Assembly: GCA_964019425.1 (NCBI GenBank)
Contig: OZ025805.1
Coordinates: 1,030,001 to 1,094,000 of the forward strand
Source: Flectonema sp. DT1601
Taxonomy: Eukaryota > Euglenozoa > Diplonemea > Diplonemida > Diplonemidae
DNA: 64,000 bases
Direction: 5' to 3'
The translations under genes were made by a program, and so were the position numbers. Shown piece by piece: positions 20,986-30,659 of this stretch (positions within the stretch are counted from its first letter, which is position 1; the number at the start of each line of letters is the position of its first letter). The notes under the pieces were generated by a model. The model was not told where the DNA came from. It made no database searches and saw only the letters and a list, made by a program, of their open reading frames with translations.

Positions 20986-21219
20986 TTTACTTAATTGCGT
21001 GGTTTCCTGCTAGTATACCGGACAAGGTGGAAGCAAAGTGTTTCTAGGTCTCCTGATCTAGTATGCCCTGTGCTGATACTAACAAAATAATCCCCCGGGA
21101 TTAGGTTCTTCCTACTGCCGCAGTATTGGGGACCCTCAGAAGAGCCACCCGGTACTCTTTGAGTGTCTACCTAACCGATACTCGGTGGTCTGATGGACTT
21201 GCTAACTAACTAACTAACT
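17195..21219 (+). mobile_element. non-LTR retrotransposon (LINE), 5'-truncated, open frame
   Basis: About 4 kb, with one long open frame (endonuclease remnant, RT, RNase H, zinc knuckle), a ~400-bp 3' UTR containing a T32-class tract, and a 3' end of tandem TAAC units (near 21203-21219). Similarity to the protein begins only at the SDH motif that closes the APE-type endonuclease, so the element is truncated at its 5' end; the exact 5' junction, somewhere in 17195-17340, cannot be fixed. RT followed by RNase H and a C-terminal Cys/His motif suggests the I/ingi-type group. The lack of in-frame stops over 3.5 kb suggests recent insertion. A decayed relative lies at 59590-60240. Confidence 0.85.
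17366..20821 (+). CDS. LINE ORF2: reverse transcriptase - RNase H polyprotein
   Basis: 1,151 residues from the first Met within homology (MSDHTPILADFD, the end of the APE endonuclease). RT motifs are intact: SYRPISMTS, motif A FFDISGAFDNVSH, GVPQGSILGPLLF, and YADD in LLYADDLSVF. RNase H follows with all four acidic catalytic residues visible in YTDAS, NAEQRAL, ISDSQSS and NELADSLA. A Cys/His motif (CRFCNHTDTDAHHLLSRC) lies near the C-terminus. It would copy the element RNA by target-primed reverse transcription, but the endonuclease half is missing, so this copy cannot act alone in that step. The frame is open back to 17135, but that part runs through the tRNA and is not element protein. Confidence 0.85.
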   Translation: MSDHTPILADFDITTFSNFSNSPPHRKWLLNQFQDAHWTAFSDTLESHTTRLLKIKSLKKLSNNFVHTVEKVAIAKLPNKWCKPRHKGRERILAPLSPSQVASQGCDKGFSWTYRKIRELRGDKTALPTPRAPMTSLISRFFPSGSDSTRPEAPKVKPGDYETPECSPFSQEEARAVFSSLKRTNSAGPDSISNNMLLHLGPQMILVLLRIANWSLRRGILPECFKKANVIPFLKGNGKDPSEPSSYRPISMTSIVAKFIEALILRRLEHLLEGSLDPNQSGFVPGRTTDENIAILANAASETRQDFEKCGVLLFFDISGAFDNVSHRILVERLIPLLPKPYVRWLVDFLSNRSARLLYGKTYSKNIGCNKGVPQGSILGPLLFRLYVDTLPQSVTKADIKLLYADDLSVFVSSNKIGDLETKANEAIGQVESWLSDSNMSLSQAKTEFLAIGTRFDSGKGLCRFPRLYLPSTKRLESFSQPSLLLDKLDEGPGAQLNLESGPVFPLTMNGRDVSTRTDFRSRVGKKKLDIFTAIPIRRVEHARYLGVLIDDRLTFEPQLNKVTSTMKRGIGLLKMISSFEIKTEVLRQLVNGLVLARAYHGLAAYAPYLRRDSWKRVETIHRKLMLKLTGCSSSASVQAVSVESDILPFKQHLAKSMALIYERYQRYAENAPTWSLFNGEGEEGRWESSATHFSKCFPTPSVKSRFYLPHHQAPWEPPPNVTVLPSRDFRKSSDTEHNLNYALASIESLPPAIARVYTDASYFEDKDGCYHCGNAAVLVFRNKCYTKLQRYNPSLMIYNAEQRALISALDIVRDNSPQLPNGRIHIISDSQSSLSSLAKGYLCQHSRTNHEILSQISTLNRPFTMQFVPSHCGVIGNELADSLASKAASSEIPLTEVPFDYRMAQCSIVNQVRKAWLRSRDTRHVHNLATSSGRVQKFHQDLLRSDEIIIARVRTGHHELVKLPALGLTDCRFCNHTDTDAHHLLSRCNGARIIVQQFFPDIPQCDDPTNDGQHHHTFFATENQPKLAAMLKDLESYLQSFPLRAALPRQWLLRHLVKFSNLPKLTSRDKLEVLQAIDNAYNHTVIEEIHNFLWTVELFCYNGIEKTQFTDLLNKIHYANYERIERKWFDYKVRGPPTRSYIDILFKINP

Positions 21220-21772
21220 CTTTGTTTTTGTTCTTTTCACTTCTATGTTTGTCTTTCTTTTATACTTAAACAGGTAGGCCACTTGAGGACGTCAGAAATC
21301 TCGCCCTCAGAAATGAAAAAAACAGTGCACTCGAGAGAATATTGATAAAGAGAATACCTATTTTGTTTCGTCATTTTGTTCTTCTTGAGCATTACTCTCT
21401 GAAATCCTTTCCAGCCCAAGCCTGAATCCGAAAGGAATTGTGGTGCATAACGGACCAATTCCTTTTCTAGAGCAGAATCTAATCAATTAAACATCAAGTT
21501 GCGAAGATTCTCTGAACCTTAATTCTGAGTAAGTGATGAGATCCAGTCCATCTAATTATTCTAATTTTTGATGGCAAGCATGAAGGGTAAAGAGCAGTCC
21601 TCAAAGTCTCAGCATGACGCGCTTAACAAAAGGCTTCGCACTCAGCACCTTCGAGCATCCTGCTAAGTTCGAATGGAAGGTCCAAGCTACATTTCCTTGC
21701 TTAGACGAATGGAAACTTCAGTGCGTTTCTTGTATCCCTCAACACACTTTCCCTCCCTCCAGTTTTTAGCAC
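21220..21772. other. spacer with an orphan exon-like segment
   Basis: After the LINE end comes a pyrimidine-rich acceptor (TATACTTAAACAG) and then 21275-21426, open for ~50 residues (starting RPLEDVRNLALRNEKNSALE, ending SFPAQA and stop) with protein-like composition. No matching upstream exon is visible. A 31-codon ORF starts at 21571 (MASMKGKEQSSK) and could be a small upstream ORF. The segment ends in CCCTCCCTCCAG (21762) before the next start codon. Confidence 0.35.
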
Positions 21773-24700
21773 ATGTCAGTCGAACTTGAGGACCTTTTCC
21801 CACCGGACTCCGGGACTGCATCGAGGCTGCAAACCTTCTCATGCGGGGGTACAGAGTTGCTTCCAGCTTTGTCGACGAATAGAGTTACTGAATTGCTGAA
21901 TGTGAAGAGGAAAAGAGTTAACTATTCTGTGAATAAAACCGCATTGAGGTCACTTGTCAAGGCTAAGGGAATCCGCTCAACTAACAGCAGAGGCACATCT
22001 GTTTTGGAAGATGTAATGCGGAGGACCAGATATCAAAGAGAGAATTGTCTTCAAACATCATTACTACAACGAGCCATGGAGCCGGGAGTGCAACTACTAC
22101 ATGTTTTTGAGAGAATCAGCACAGCAGACTCTGTCTCGTTGGCTGCGATTGTTGCTAGTCATCCATCGCTGACAAGCATCGACTTGGGAGCAAATATTCT
22201 AACCCCTGCAGCTGTTAAAACACTGAAGCAATCGATTGAACAGAACACTAGAATAGTAAACGTACAAGTATGTAGTTGTGCCCCACACAGGATGCTGGAG
22301 TTGTCAGCCAGTGCAGTTGGTAACTGTAAAACGAATGAACGGAAACGTCGGATTACAGATTGTCGAACTCGAGCACGGATTCTTCGAACGATACGGCAGG
22401 TTGAGGTTGAGCAATGTGCCTTACTTCTGATAGAAGAGAAAACTCAACGGAAGAAAGTATTTAATTATCAATTAATTCAAAGAACGGAAGTAGAACGTCT
22501 CCAAGCTACTTCACATAAGAGAATAAGATATCAAGAGATTCTTGAAACAATGAGAAACTTAAAATGGAAACAACGACAGCAATTGGAAGAGGAGGAAACC
22601 CAATTCAGGGAAGCAGCATTCACAGATTTTCATATAGCTGGGTTAGGATTATTTCCCCATCGTGAGTCTGCCTTTAGACTGATACTCTCAGCTGAGGAAA
22701 CAATCATGCGAACCACACTACGAACATCTGAAAAGATGGATTGGGCCCTTGCGAGAAGGCGACAAAAACAACGAACGGAGTCAGAACAGGACCAACGCAA
22801 CCTACTGGCAACACAAGAGAGCAATGTTAGAACCAATCTCATAGGTACACAGGATTACTCTCTCAGAACATTATACGAACTCGAATTGGCAGCTCGTACA
22901 ATCTCTCTTACAGAAGAAGCAAAGCGAATTGCTGAGGAAGAAGCTGAAGCACAACGACAGCGAAATGCGGAAATTCAGGCCCAACGAGAAGCTGAATGGA
23001 AGCGAGAACGAGAACGCATAGAGCAGGCACGACTTGAAGAACTCAGAGCCAAAGAACGCGTTAAGTTTATTCGCAAGGAGGACGACGTCCGTAAAATAGT
23101 TCTGAAGAGACGAGACATTGAGATGGCTCAACTACAAGAATTGTTTTCAACAGACAAATCGATAGTTCTAAAATGGCAGGAGGTACAAGACAATGAACAA
23201 GCCCTTCGCCGAGCCGTGCAAGAGATTAAAATAAGCACGAAACTAGTCCCAATTATTACTGAGGGAGAAGCGATATTTAATCTCGAGACATTTGGTGCTT
23301 TCTTTATAAATTCAAGTAGCGGAGAAGTACAGATTGCGGATCGTATTGTTTTTGAAACAGACCTCAGCGAGCCATTCGACTTTCCTCGATCAATACAAAA
23401 AGCCGAAACACATCTTAATGCGAGTTTTAAGCAAGCCGACAGCGCCTTCCAAGCAGCGACGGAAGCGCTGAAAAATTCACAGCAGGAGGCAACTATTCGT
23501 ATAAAACAGACATTTCCGAATTTTGTATTCACCTATAGACTTTGTGGTACCTTGAAATTACCAAACCATCATGAAATAAGAAGAATACTATGCAATCCAA
23601 CAGGTGGGATACTCACATGTAGTATGTATGATGTTGGTATAAATCCATCTGTTGTAGAGAAAGTGTACTTAACACCAGAAGTTATTGCGAATGAAAATCT
23701 TAGTTGTGACGTTGATGAGGATGGAACGTTAACTATAAACTTGGCTGATGGATGCTATGATGCTAATGCTATAACAACAATCGTTAATGCAATATGCTAC
23801 TCTTGTACTGCAGAAGACTTTAATACTCCTTTTGAAAGAAAATTTGTGATATCAGCGTATTTTAAGTTTAGAGAATTCAACGTTTTCGGACTTGCACCTG
23901 ATGAGTTATTTTTAACATTACAAAATCCAATATGCATCTCTACAACCGTAGCCATGGCAGTCCTACCTCCTTATATTAAACAGAAGACAGGTACTACTAA
24001 CAAACTTCATTACGCTGATGGACTGGATTCTGAAGGTAGATCACTTTGTAGTAATTTTAACTTTTTGAATCCTCCGTTGATCTCTCAAGACTTTGATGGT
24101 CTTCAGTTTTATGATAGCGGTTTCTTTGAAGAGGGGACACTAATAACACTGTCGTTTACGATGGGGGGGGTTCCGGAAGATTTATATTTTATGAAAACTT
24201 CAAGTGTTTATGAAGAAGATCGGGTAGAGATTCTACGAGCACCTGACAGCCCAGCAGGTGGCCCTGCTGTAGGCATTACATTAGACAACAGAGTTGTGAT
24301 GAATGTTATCGAGGGAAATCTTTTTAGTACGAGGGAGCCACCACCGAGTAGCTTTGGTGTGTTTTCTTTTTTTTTTTTTGTACCGACGTAGTCGGAGAAG
24401 AAACTATTCAGATTGAAAACCGTAATTTCTTATGGTCATGATTTATTTTCCCCGTGCGACAGGATTATGTCTGCGTTCAACGAAATATAAGGTTAATCTG
24501 AATGGTTTTTTACCTGCGAACTCATTTCTGTGGAAAGAGAAGTAATGACAACAACAACAACAACAACAACAGCGAAGGGAGTTGGATTCTTAGGTTTACG
24601 TCTCAAAGTAGTGACACCGTTAACGTCTGAGGCAACAACTAAAATACTGTCTCGTATTCGATATTATAATAACTTTTTAAGACCTGTTGAAGAATTAAAA

Positions 24701-27284
24701 CGTTTAGAAGTATCTGTCAAAGACGACAGAGGATTCGTGTGTTCTGTTAATGTAAACCTCACAGTCATTGGAAAGAACAATCCAACGACTATATCGATAC
24801 CAACACCAAAGACGTATTTCAGACTTGTAACTCCTCCGTCTATCGAAGAGTCTCTCGTAGAGCTGTATGCTCCACCGATTAGTGCTAGACAGGTACCGAT
24901 ATTTCCAACAGTTTGTATTAATGATCCAGACACTGATAGGATCTTTGGGGGTGAGATCAGAGTAAGATTATTATCAGGTGTCTGTCGAGGTGATATTCTA
25001 CAAATCTACTCTTCTGGTTCTACGAAAATAGGAATCCGAACTCCTGAAGGAGAGGAATTATATTACGGTGACAAGCTATTTGGGTATCTCACCAAGCAAG
25101 GGACGCTTATTACTGCAGAAAAACGATGGCAATCAACATTGTCTGTTGGTAAAGGGAGACCTAAGAGAAGTTCTTTCGCACGTAAATCATTCAGACGAAC
25201 TACCAGTGCGGCAGCTGATGAAGAGCTGAATGAACTAATTATAAAATTAGATAACACTGGTAATGTAACACTTAATGGGATTCAATCGATACTGAGATCA
25301 GTTCATTACAATAGTACAAATCAATATCCTCAAGAAGGCATCAGAACTATTGAAGTGTTAGTTAATCTAGGACCAGGACTACCTGAAGATGCAGCGTCTT
25401 CGGAGATTGAGTCTTTAGCAAAACAAACTCCTGTTGAATTTGATCATTTATCAGCTAAATCAGAATTAAGAATTACTCCTTCACTGTTTGAATTAGTTCA
25501 TCAACCAGCAGCTGACATACGAGAAGGAGGTTCACCAGTTCGGATTGCTGTTTTTGAAGTGTCTGACACAAACACTTCTGGTATTGAAAACTTCTCAGGA
25601 GGATACATCCGTTGCTCAATTGTAAGTGGAAATACTGAAGATGACTTACTGGGATTAAAAGCAAAAGATTCCGATCTTCGATTGGTTCGCAAAAATGACA
25701 ACACCACAGACCTATTCGCTGGTGAGACTAAACAGATTGCTACAGCAACATTAACACCATCGAAAGTCACAATAAAATTTTCAAAACGAGTGCAAATAAC
25801 TCGAAAAGAAGTTTCTCAGATGCTGAAGTCTCTAACGTACTGCAAACTTGGAAACGAGGCTGGCGGCATATCAAAAGTAATTTTAATTTCTCTTAATGAT
25901 GGTAACAGTTCCAGCTCTCACATTCCTATTTGTTTAACTGTGGCTAAGAATGTTGGTTTGACGGAGATTGTTCTTGTGGGTAACAGACTCAAGTATGTGT
26001 TCTTTTGTATAGCAACAACAACAACAACAGCAACAACAAACAACAAACAACAATAGGTATAAGCCATTCACTCCTTCTATTACTTCAATTGGAAATGTTA
26101 TGCCAATAGCTCCTCAAGGACGAGGAGCCATTACAACACCCGACGATACTATTTTGGAAGGTTGGCAAATCGTTGTTGAAATCGCCACTGGTTGGCAGAA
26201 AGGCGATCAATTAGTTTTCATGACTTCCGTATGTAGTCTTCTTTTTTTTTTTTTTTGGTTGGAATTTATCATAATATTATGCAAAATTAAATAACTCAAA
26301 AAAAAAAAAACAACCCGCAATCCAGTCTCAACAAGAACACTGCTCTCAAAATGTTGATAGAAATTCAGATATAATGCAAAGGGGTACTTGGGAAGGTGTT
26401 GTTCACACTACTGAAGAAAAGAAACTCCGAGCTGTATCTGCAGATGGTTTAATTGACAATGTAATAGGTGAATTGAAAATGGACAAGCAGACGCTTCGCA
26501 TTAGTATTTCACAGGGAAGGTATGTGATTACATCCTTATAGTCAAAAACAGACAAACAAAACGACAAAATAATTCTAAGTAAAACAGTGACACTCAAATC
26601 GTTGATGGACTTCTCATAAGTTATTTATTGAACTGTGTTGCCTTTTCATTGTCTGACAAAGATAAGATAGCAACCGGTACACGAACTGTGACTGTTAAGA
26701 CTCTTGACGATTCTAAGTATGAAACATCAAAAGTAAAAACAACCATTGATGTTTGCAAGCCTTTAGTCAGTGGTATCCCTGAGTCAATAACCGTTAAGCT
26801 ATCAAGTTTAATTAAAGAAGGCGTTCAAATAGCGGAAAAACCAATTGTTACGTTTGATGACAAAATAAAGCAATCAGCTAATGGATATATTGAAATATAC
26901 ATTCCACCAGATCCGATGTTTGATGGGCCTTTGCCACGTCTGTTTTTCCGTGATTCTCAAAGAGTCAAAAGAGATGGAAATCAAATTGTCATCGGAGGTG
27001 ATGTTATTGGGAAGGTAACAACGTCGGATGGATTTGTCCTTCGAATTGAATTACTTTCTAAAACAACTGCGAAGTTACTGACTCAGATATTGCAATGTTT
27101 ATGTGCAAAGTGTGAGATTGATTGCAGGTACGTACAGCTCTATTCAAAATCACAAAACTACCAACAACCTCTAAACCAAACCAAACACAGCGATGACGAA
27201 GTACTTCAGTTTAATACTTCACTCGTAGTATCAGACGGTGTTGGAGAACCTACTGTTACTCCTACTGTCATAAAGCCCTGTTGA
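21773..27284 (+). CDS. large coiled-coil protein with ~6 cadherin-like beta repeats
   Basis: Six exons, 21773-24356, 24573-25992, 26057-26228, 26326-26519, 26588-27127 and 27191-27284, join in phase into 1,667 residues. Near residues 135-165 is a single LRR-like segment (LTSIDLGANILTPAAVKTL). Residues ~200-490 are Arg/Glu/Gln-rich coiled coil. The remainder holds about six repeats of ~180 residues whose best-kept strand resembles the LRSVTYSNTSxxP block of bacterial cadherin-like domains (ILSRIRYYNNF at ~884, ILRSVHYNST at ~1101, MLKSLTYCK at ~1279). There is no signal peptide or membrane span, so a cytoplasmic scaffold, perhaps flagellar, is inferred. Intron 1 contains a MITE-like element. 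The last intron (63 bases) is a multiple of three and stop-free, so its retention would keep the frame. ATG is 10 bases after CCTCCAG. Confidence 0.7.
24394..24507 (+). mobile_element. short inverted-repeat element, copy B (intronic)
   Basis: Begins GGAGAAGAAACTATTCAGAT and ends GGTTAATCTGAATGGTT. It aligns with the other two copies, including the internal GACAGGAT..TGTCTGCG..TTCAA block. It occupies about half of the 216-base first intron of the beta-repeat gene. Confidence 0.7.
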
Positions 27285-27426
27285 TATTGCTATTTACACT
27301 TTTTTACATTTACTAGATACGGTTTTGTAGTATTTTTTTTTAAAATATTTAAGTTAGTAGATTAGTAATGTAGTGTGTGCAATTTTACACCGATTTGAAA
27401 AAAAAATCAGGAAAAAAACATAAAAG

Positions 27427-29637
27427 ATGACGAGTGTCAGGGTAAACCTGACTAAGAAGGTATCTATTAACATTATTGTATGCGAGCCGATAACAGTGGG
27501 TGAGGTATGATTATGGATATCCTTTTTTTATGTGTTTCGTACTGTGTTTTTATTACTAGGGGGGAAAAAAAAAAAAAAAAAAACAGACAAAGGAAGCTCT
27601 CGACATCCTTTCTAATATTAAAATAAATAAACTGTGTTGTGGTGACAAGGTTTGTGTGTTTTTTTTTTTTTTTTTTTAAAAAAAAAACTTATTATAGTTT
27701 TGCTGAGATTGTAATTAAAAAAAAATAGGTACTTTCAAACTCTGATGTACTACCTGACGAAGTCGATGTTGTATCTTCAAAAACTATACGTGATGCTACA
27801 GAGAAGTCAAAGCCTTTGTATGGAACTTTACTGTTTAAGTATTCTTAGTGTTGTGTTCAATTTGAATAATAAATTTTAAACAGCTCTGCATCAGCATCGG
27901 CGCTTACTGGAGGGAGGAAACCTGAGTTAAAGAAATTAGGTACTCCTGTTACCCCAGCAAGACCAATCGGTATGAAGGTAGACAGACAGAATACAATTAC
28001 GTCTCCAAAGAAAGAGACTCCGAGAATCGCGCGTACAGTTCCGAGAAAGGAAAAGCCTCGGAGACCACTTCCAACACCGGAGGATGATAAATCATTTTCT
28101 CGTCAGCATTCTAAGCCAGTAAAACACCGCGTTACTCCTGATCTCGAGGAAGCTAGACTCCGATTGTCAAAGACCACTCCAGACGAAATCCGTAAAATTA
28201 CAATTATCGCGCAACCCCCTCCCGCACTAACAATGCTCGTTGAGAACATGATGCTGACGTGTGGTGCTTCAAACAAGTCTTGGGAAGCGGCGATGAGAGA
28301 GTTGGGGGACATGAGATTTTTGAAAAAGGTTTGTTGCGTTACTTAACTGGTATTGTATTCTGGATAAGGATTTAATGTAACAAAAAATAATAAACCAACA
28401 GCTCTGCGGTATTGAACCTCAGTTCTCAGATAGGGTAACTCGTAAATTAGAAAACTGTGTGTACGCCAACGAAGAAACCATGAAAAAGGTTTGTATTCTT
28501 TGTTTGTCTACCCCAAGGTAATAATATTTAGCAAAATTAAAAAAAAAAAAAAAACAGGTTGCTGGCTCAGCTGGTGTTAATTTAGTATCGTGGTTGAAAG
28601 CTTTAACGGCAGCTTGTAAAGCAGCGCCGCTTCCAGTTGAGGAAAAGCATTCATCTCATGCGGAACACAGCGAACAGACAGAGGAAATCGAACAATTAAA
28701 GAAAGTAGCTACCATCCTAGCAGACACTAAGAATAGTGACTTTAGAGATTTCAGGAGCTACACCTCAACCAATCATACTTTAGTTCCTGGTATTGCACAG
28801 CCAATGGCGGGTATGCAAGCAGCATTAGGAAGAAGAGATACATCGATGGAATCTGGTTTAAGGATGACTCTCAATCCTTCAACGTTAAAGACTTTATTAG
28901 TTGACGCAGCGACAGACCCCCTAAAACATCTTAACTTGGACAGATCTGAGTTCATCGCCTTTCAGAGAATCATTACTCAAATGGACAAAAACTCCAGTCC
29001 TTTAGATAAAGAACCTGCAGCACTCTCTGCTATTGTTCAGTGGGTACGTGCTGCTTTTCAATACTCAAGCTGTAAGCACAAGTCTAAGGTATTAATATTG
29101 TTCTTTTTCATCATTTGTTGTCAGTGTAGTATTGCAAACAATAAAACATATCAACAGGAGGATGCAAGACGTCAGGCTTCAGCAACACCACCAGCTCCTT
29201 CCACCAGTCAAAATGGACACCCGAAACCACAGCAGCACAAGGATCCCGAGACAGTTACTCCTGAAACACAACCTGCTAAACCAGAACCTGTTCCTGAACC
29301 TGAGTTGGAAGTAAAGAAGACTACTGAACCGGAGGAGACAGAAGCCAACGAGCCTGAGGTTGTTCCTGAAGTTGCTGCGGATCCAGTAGTGGAAGAACCT
29401 GCTCAGGTGGAAGAAGCACCTGCTCAAGTGGAGGAAGCACCTCTACAGCAAGAAGAGGAAGCAACGCAGCAGGTAGAAGAGGAGACTCCGGTAGTCGAGG
29501 CGGAACCAACTCCTGAGCAGGAAGTTCAGCCATCGGCAGAGTCCGTTCCAACTGAGGAAGTTGCTCCTGTCACCAACAATGTACGTCCTGAAGATATTGA
29601 ATGGCCTGAAGATCATGAACACGAAGAGACGTTCTAA
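27427..29637 (+). CDS. protein with a dynein-stalk-type microtubule-binding module
   Basis: Seven exons, 27427-27504, 27587-27649, 27729-27838, 27884-28328, 28402-28488, 28558-29088 and 29158-29637, give 597 residues with consistent phases. Residues ~185-285 align with the microtubule-binding domain and flanking stalk of dynein heavy chains: PPALTMLVENMMLTCG, then MRELGDMRFLKKL, then VAGSAGVNLVSWLKALTAA (dynein pattern VxxxMxAVCxLLG, LGDxNFLKxL, VSKAxxxLCxWVRA). No AAA motor is present. After a basic, Pro-rich region (residues ~95-150) and a ~160-residue middle part, the C-terminus from ~440 is acidic and Pro/Gln-rich. Likely a microtubule- or axoneme-associated protein. Its ATG lies only ~140 bases after the stop of the beta-repeat gene. 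Confidence 0.75.
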
Positions 29638-30659
29638 TAGTTTTGGTATTCCTGATTCTCTCATCGAACACAACAGACACTAGATAACAGCAAACTGACT
29701 AGGCAAAGAAAAATAGAAAAATAGATAAAACTCACTGAACTACAACAACAACAAGTCCCTCATAGGCTGGAGTACTAATACAATAGATGTAATCAACTAA
29801 CTCTGTATTGATATTCAAATACGAGCTGCCTTGGTGTACAATACTGCCGACCCACTCCGATCCACAAGGAGGGTCGTCCTGACGTCGTATTTTTATTAGA
29901 TTCGATAAATTACGATAAAGTAATTTCTTAAATTAATTATCTCTTATTAACAGCTGTTGTCTTTTGTCCCTTTACGTCCCCATACGATCCCGTTATTTTC
30001 ATTTTTTTTTTTTTACCCCTTCATCTTTTTTTACTCCCCTTTTAACGGAGAACGTCAGCGTTTGGTGTTGTAGGGCTCTCGGTTATACTCTGATAGTTGT
30101 TGGGGGGAAGAAAAAAAAAAAAAAAAAAAAAAAAAAAGTGTAGTTAAAAACAATGCAAAAGTCTGCTGTTTAGTTTTAGATTGTGACATTCGGTGCCGAC
30201 AAACAAACAACGCAGTACATCCACATTCTAGGGCACTATGTTGGGTGTTTTATTACTCTCATATTGAGATTGTGTAGTCGAACCCCTTTCATCCTTCAAA
30301 TTATTATTTAGGTCGCATCTTTCTTAGGCAGATGGATAACACTGCTGACAACAGAAATAGATCCAACCAGACGTTATCGTTTTAATGAATTTAACTGTTT
30401 TTTTTTTTTTTTTTTCCGCTTCGGAGGGATTTTTTCCTCATTGGAAAAAAAAAAAAAAAACATTTATAGAAAATTTCAAAAAAAAAAAAAAAAAGAAATG
30501 AAAAAAAAAATTTGTTGTTTTATTTTATTGATGATTCAAACAACCCTTCGCTTTAACAGGAACACAAAAGAAAGCAATAATTTAGAATTAGTGGTTGTGA
30601 TTTATTATAGTTTCACACCTCTGGCGTGTTATATTTTGTTATCCTTTTTCTCAGATCAA
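29638..30659. other. 1-kb spacer before the HECT gene
   Basis: No exon recognised. It holds a 3' UTR-like AT-rich stretch, a poly(A) of ~30 at 30110, a poly(T) tract at 30400 and two poly(A) runs (30445-30495). It ends with a pyrimidine-rich acceptor (ATCCTTTTTCTCAG, to 30654) six bases before the HECT start codon. Confidence 0.55.

Noticed and set aside
30441-30659. 73-residue N-terminal extension of the HECT protein
   Set aside because: Lys/Phe-rich translation of poly(A) and pyrimidine tracts ending in a splice acceptor; the domain-bearing protein starts naturally at ATG 30660.
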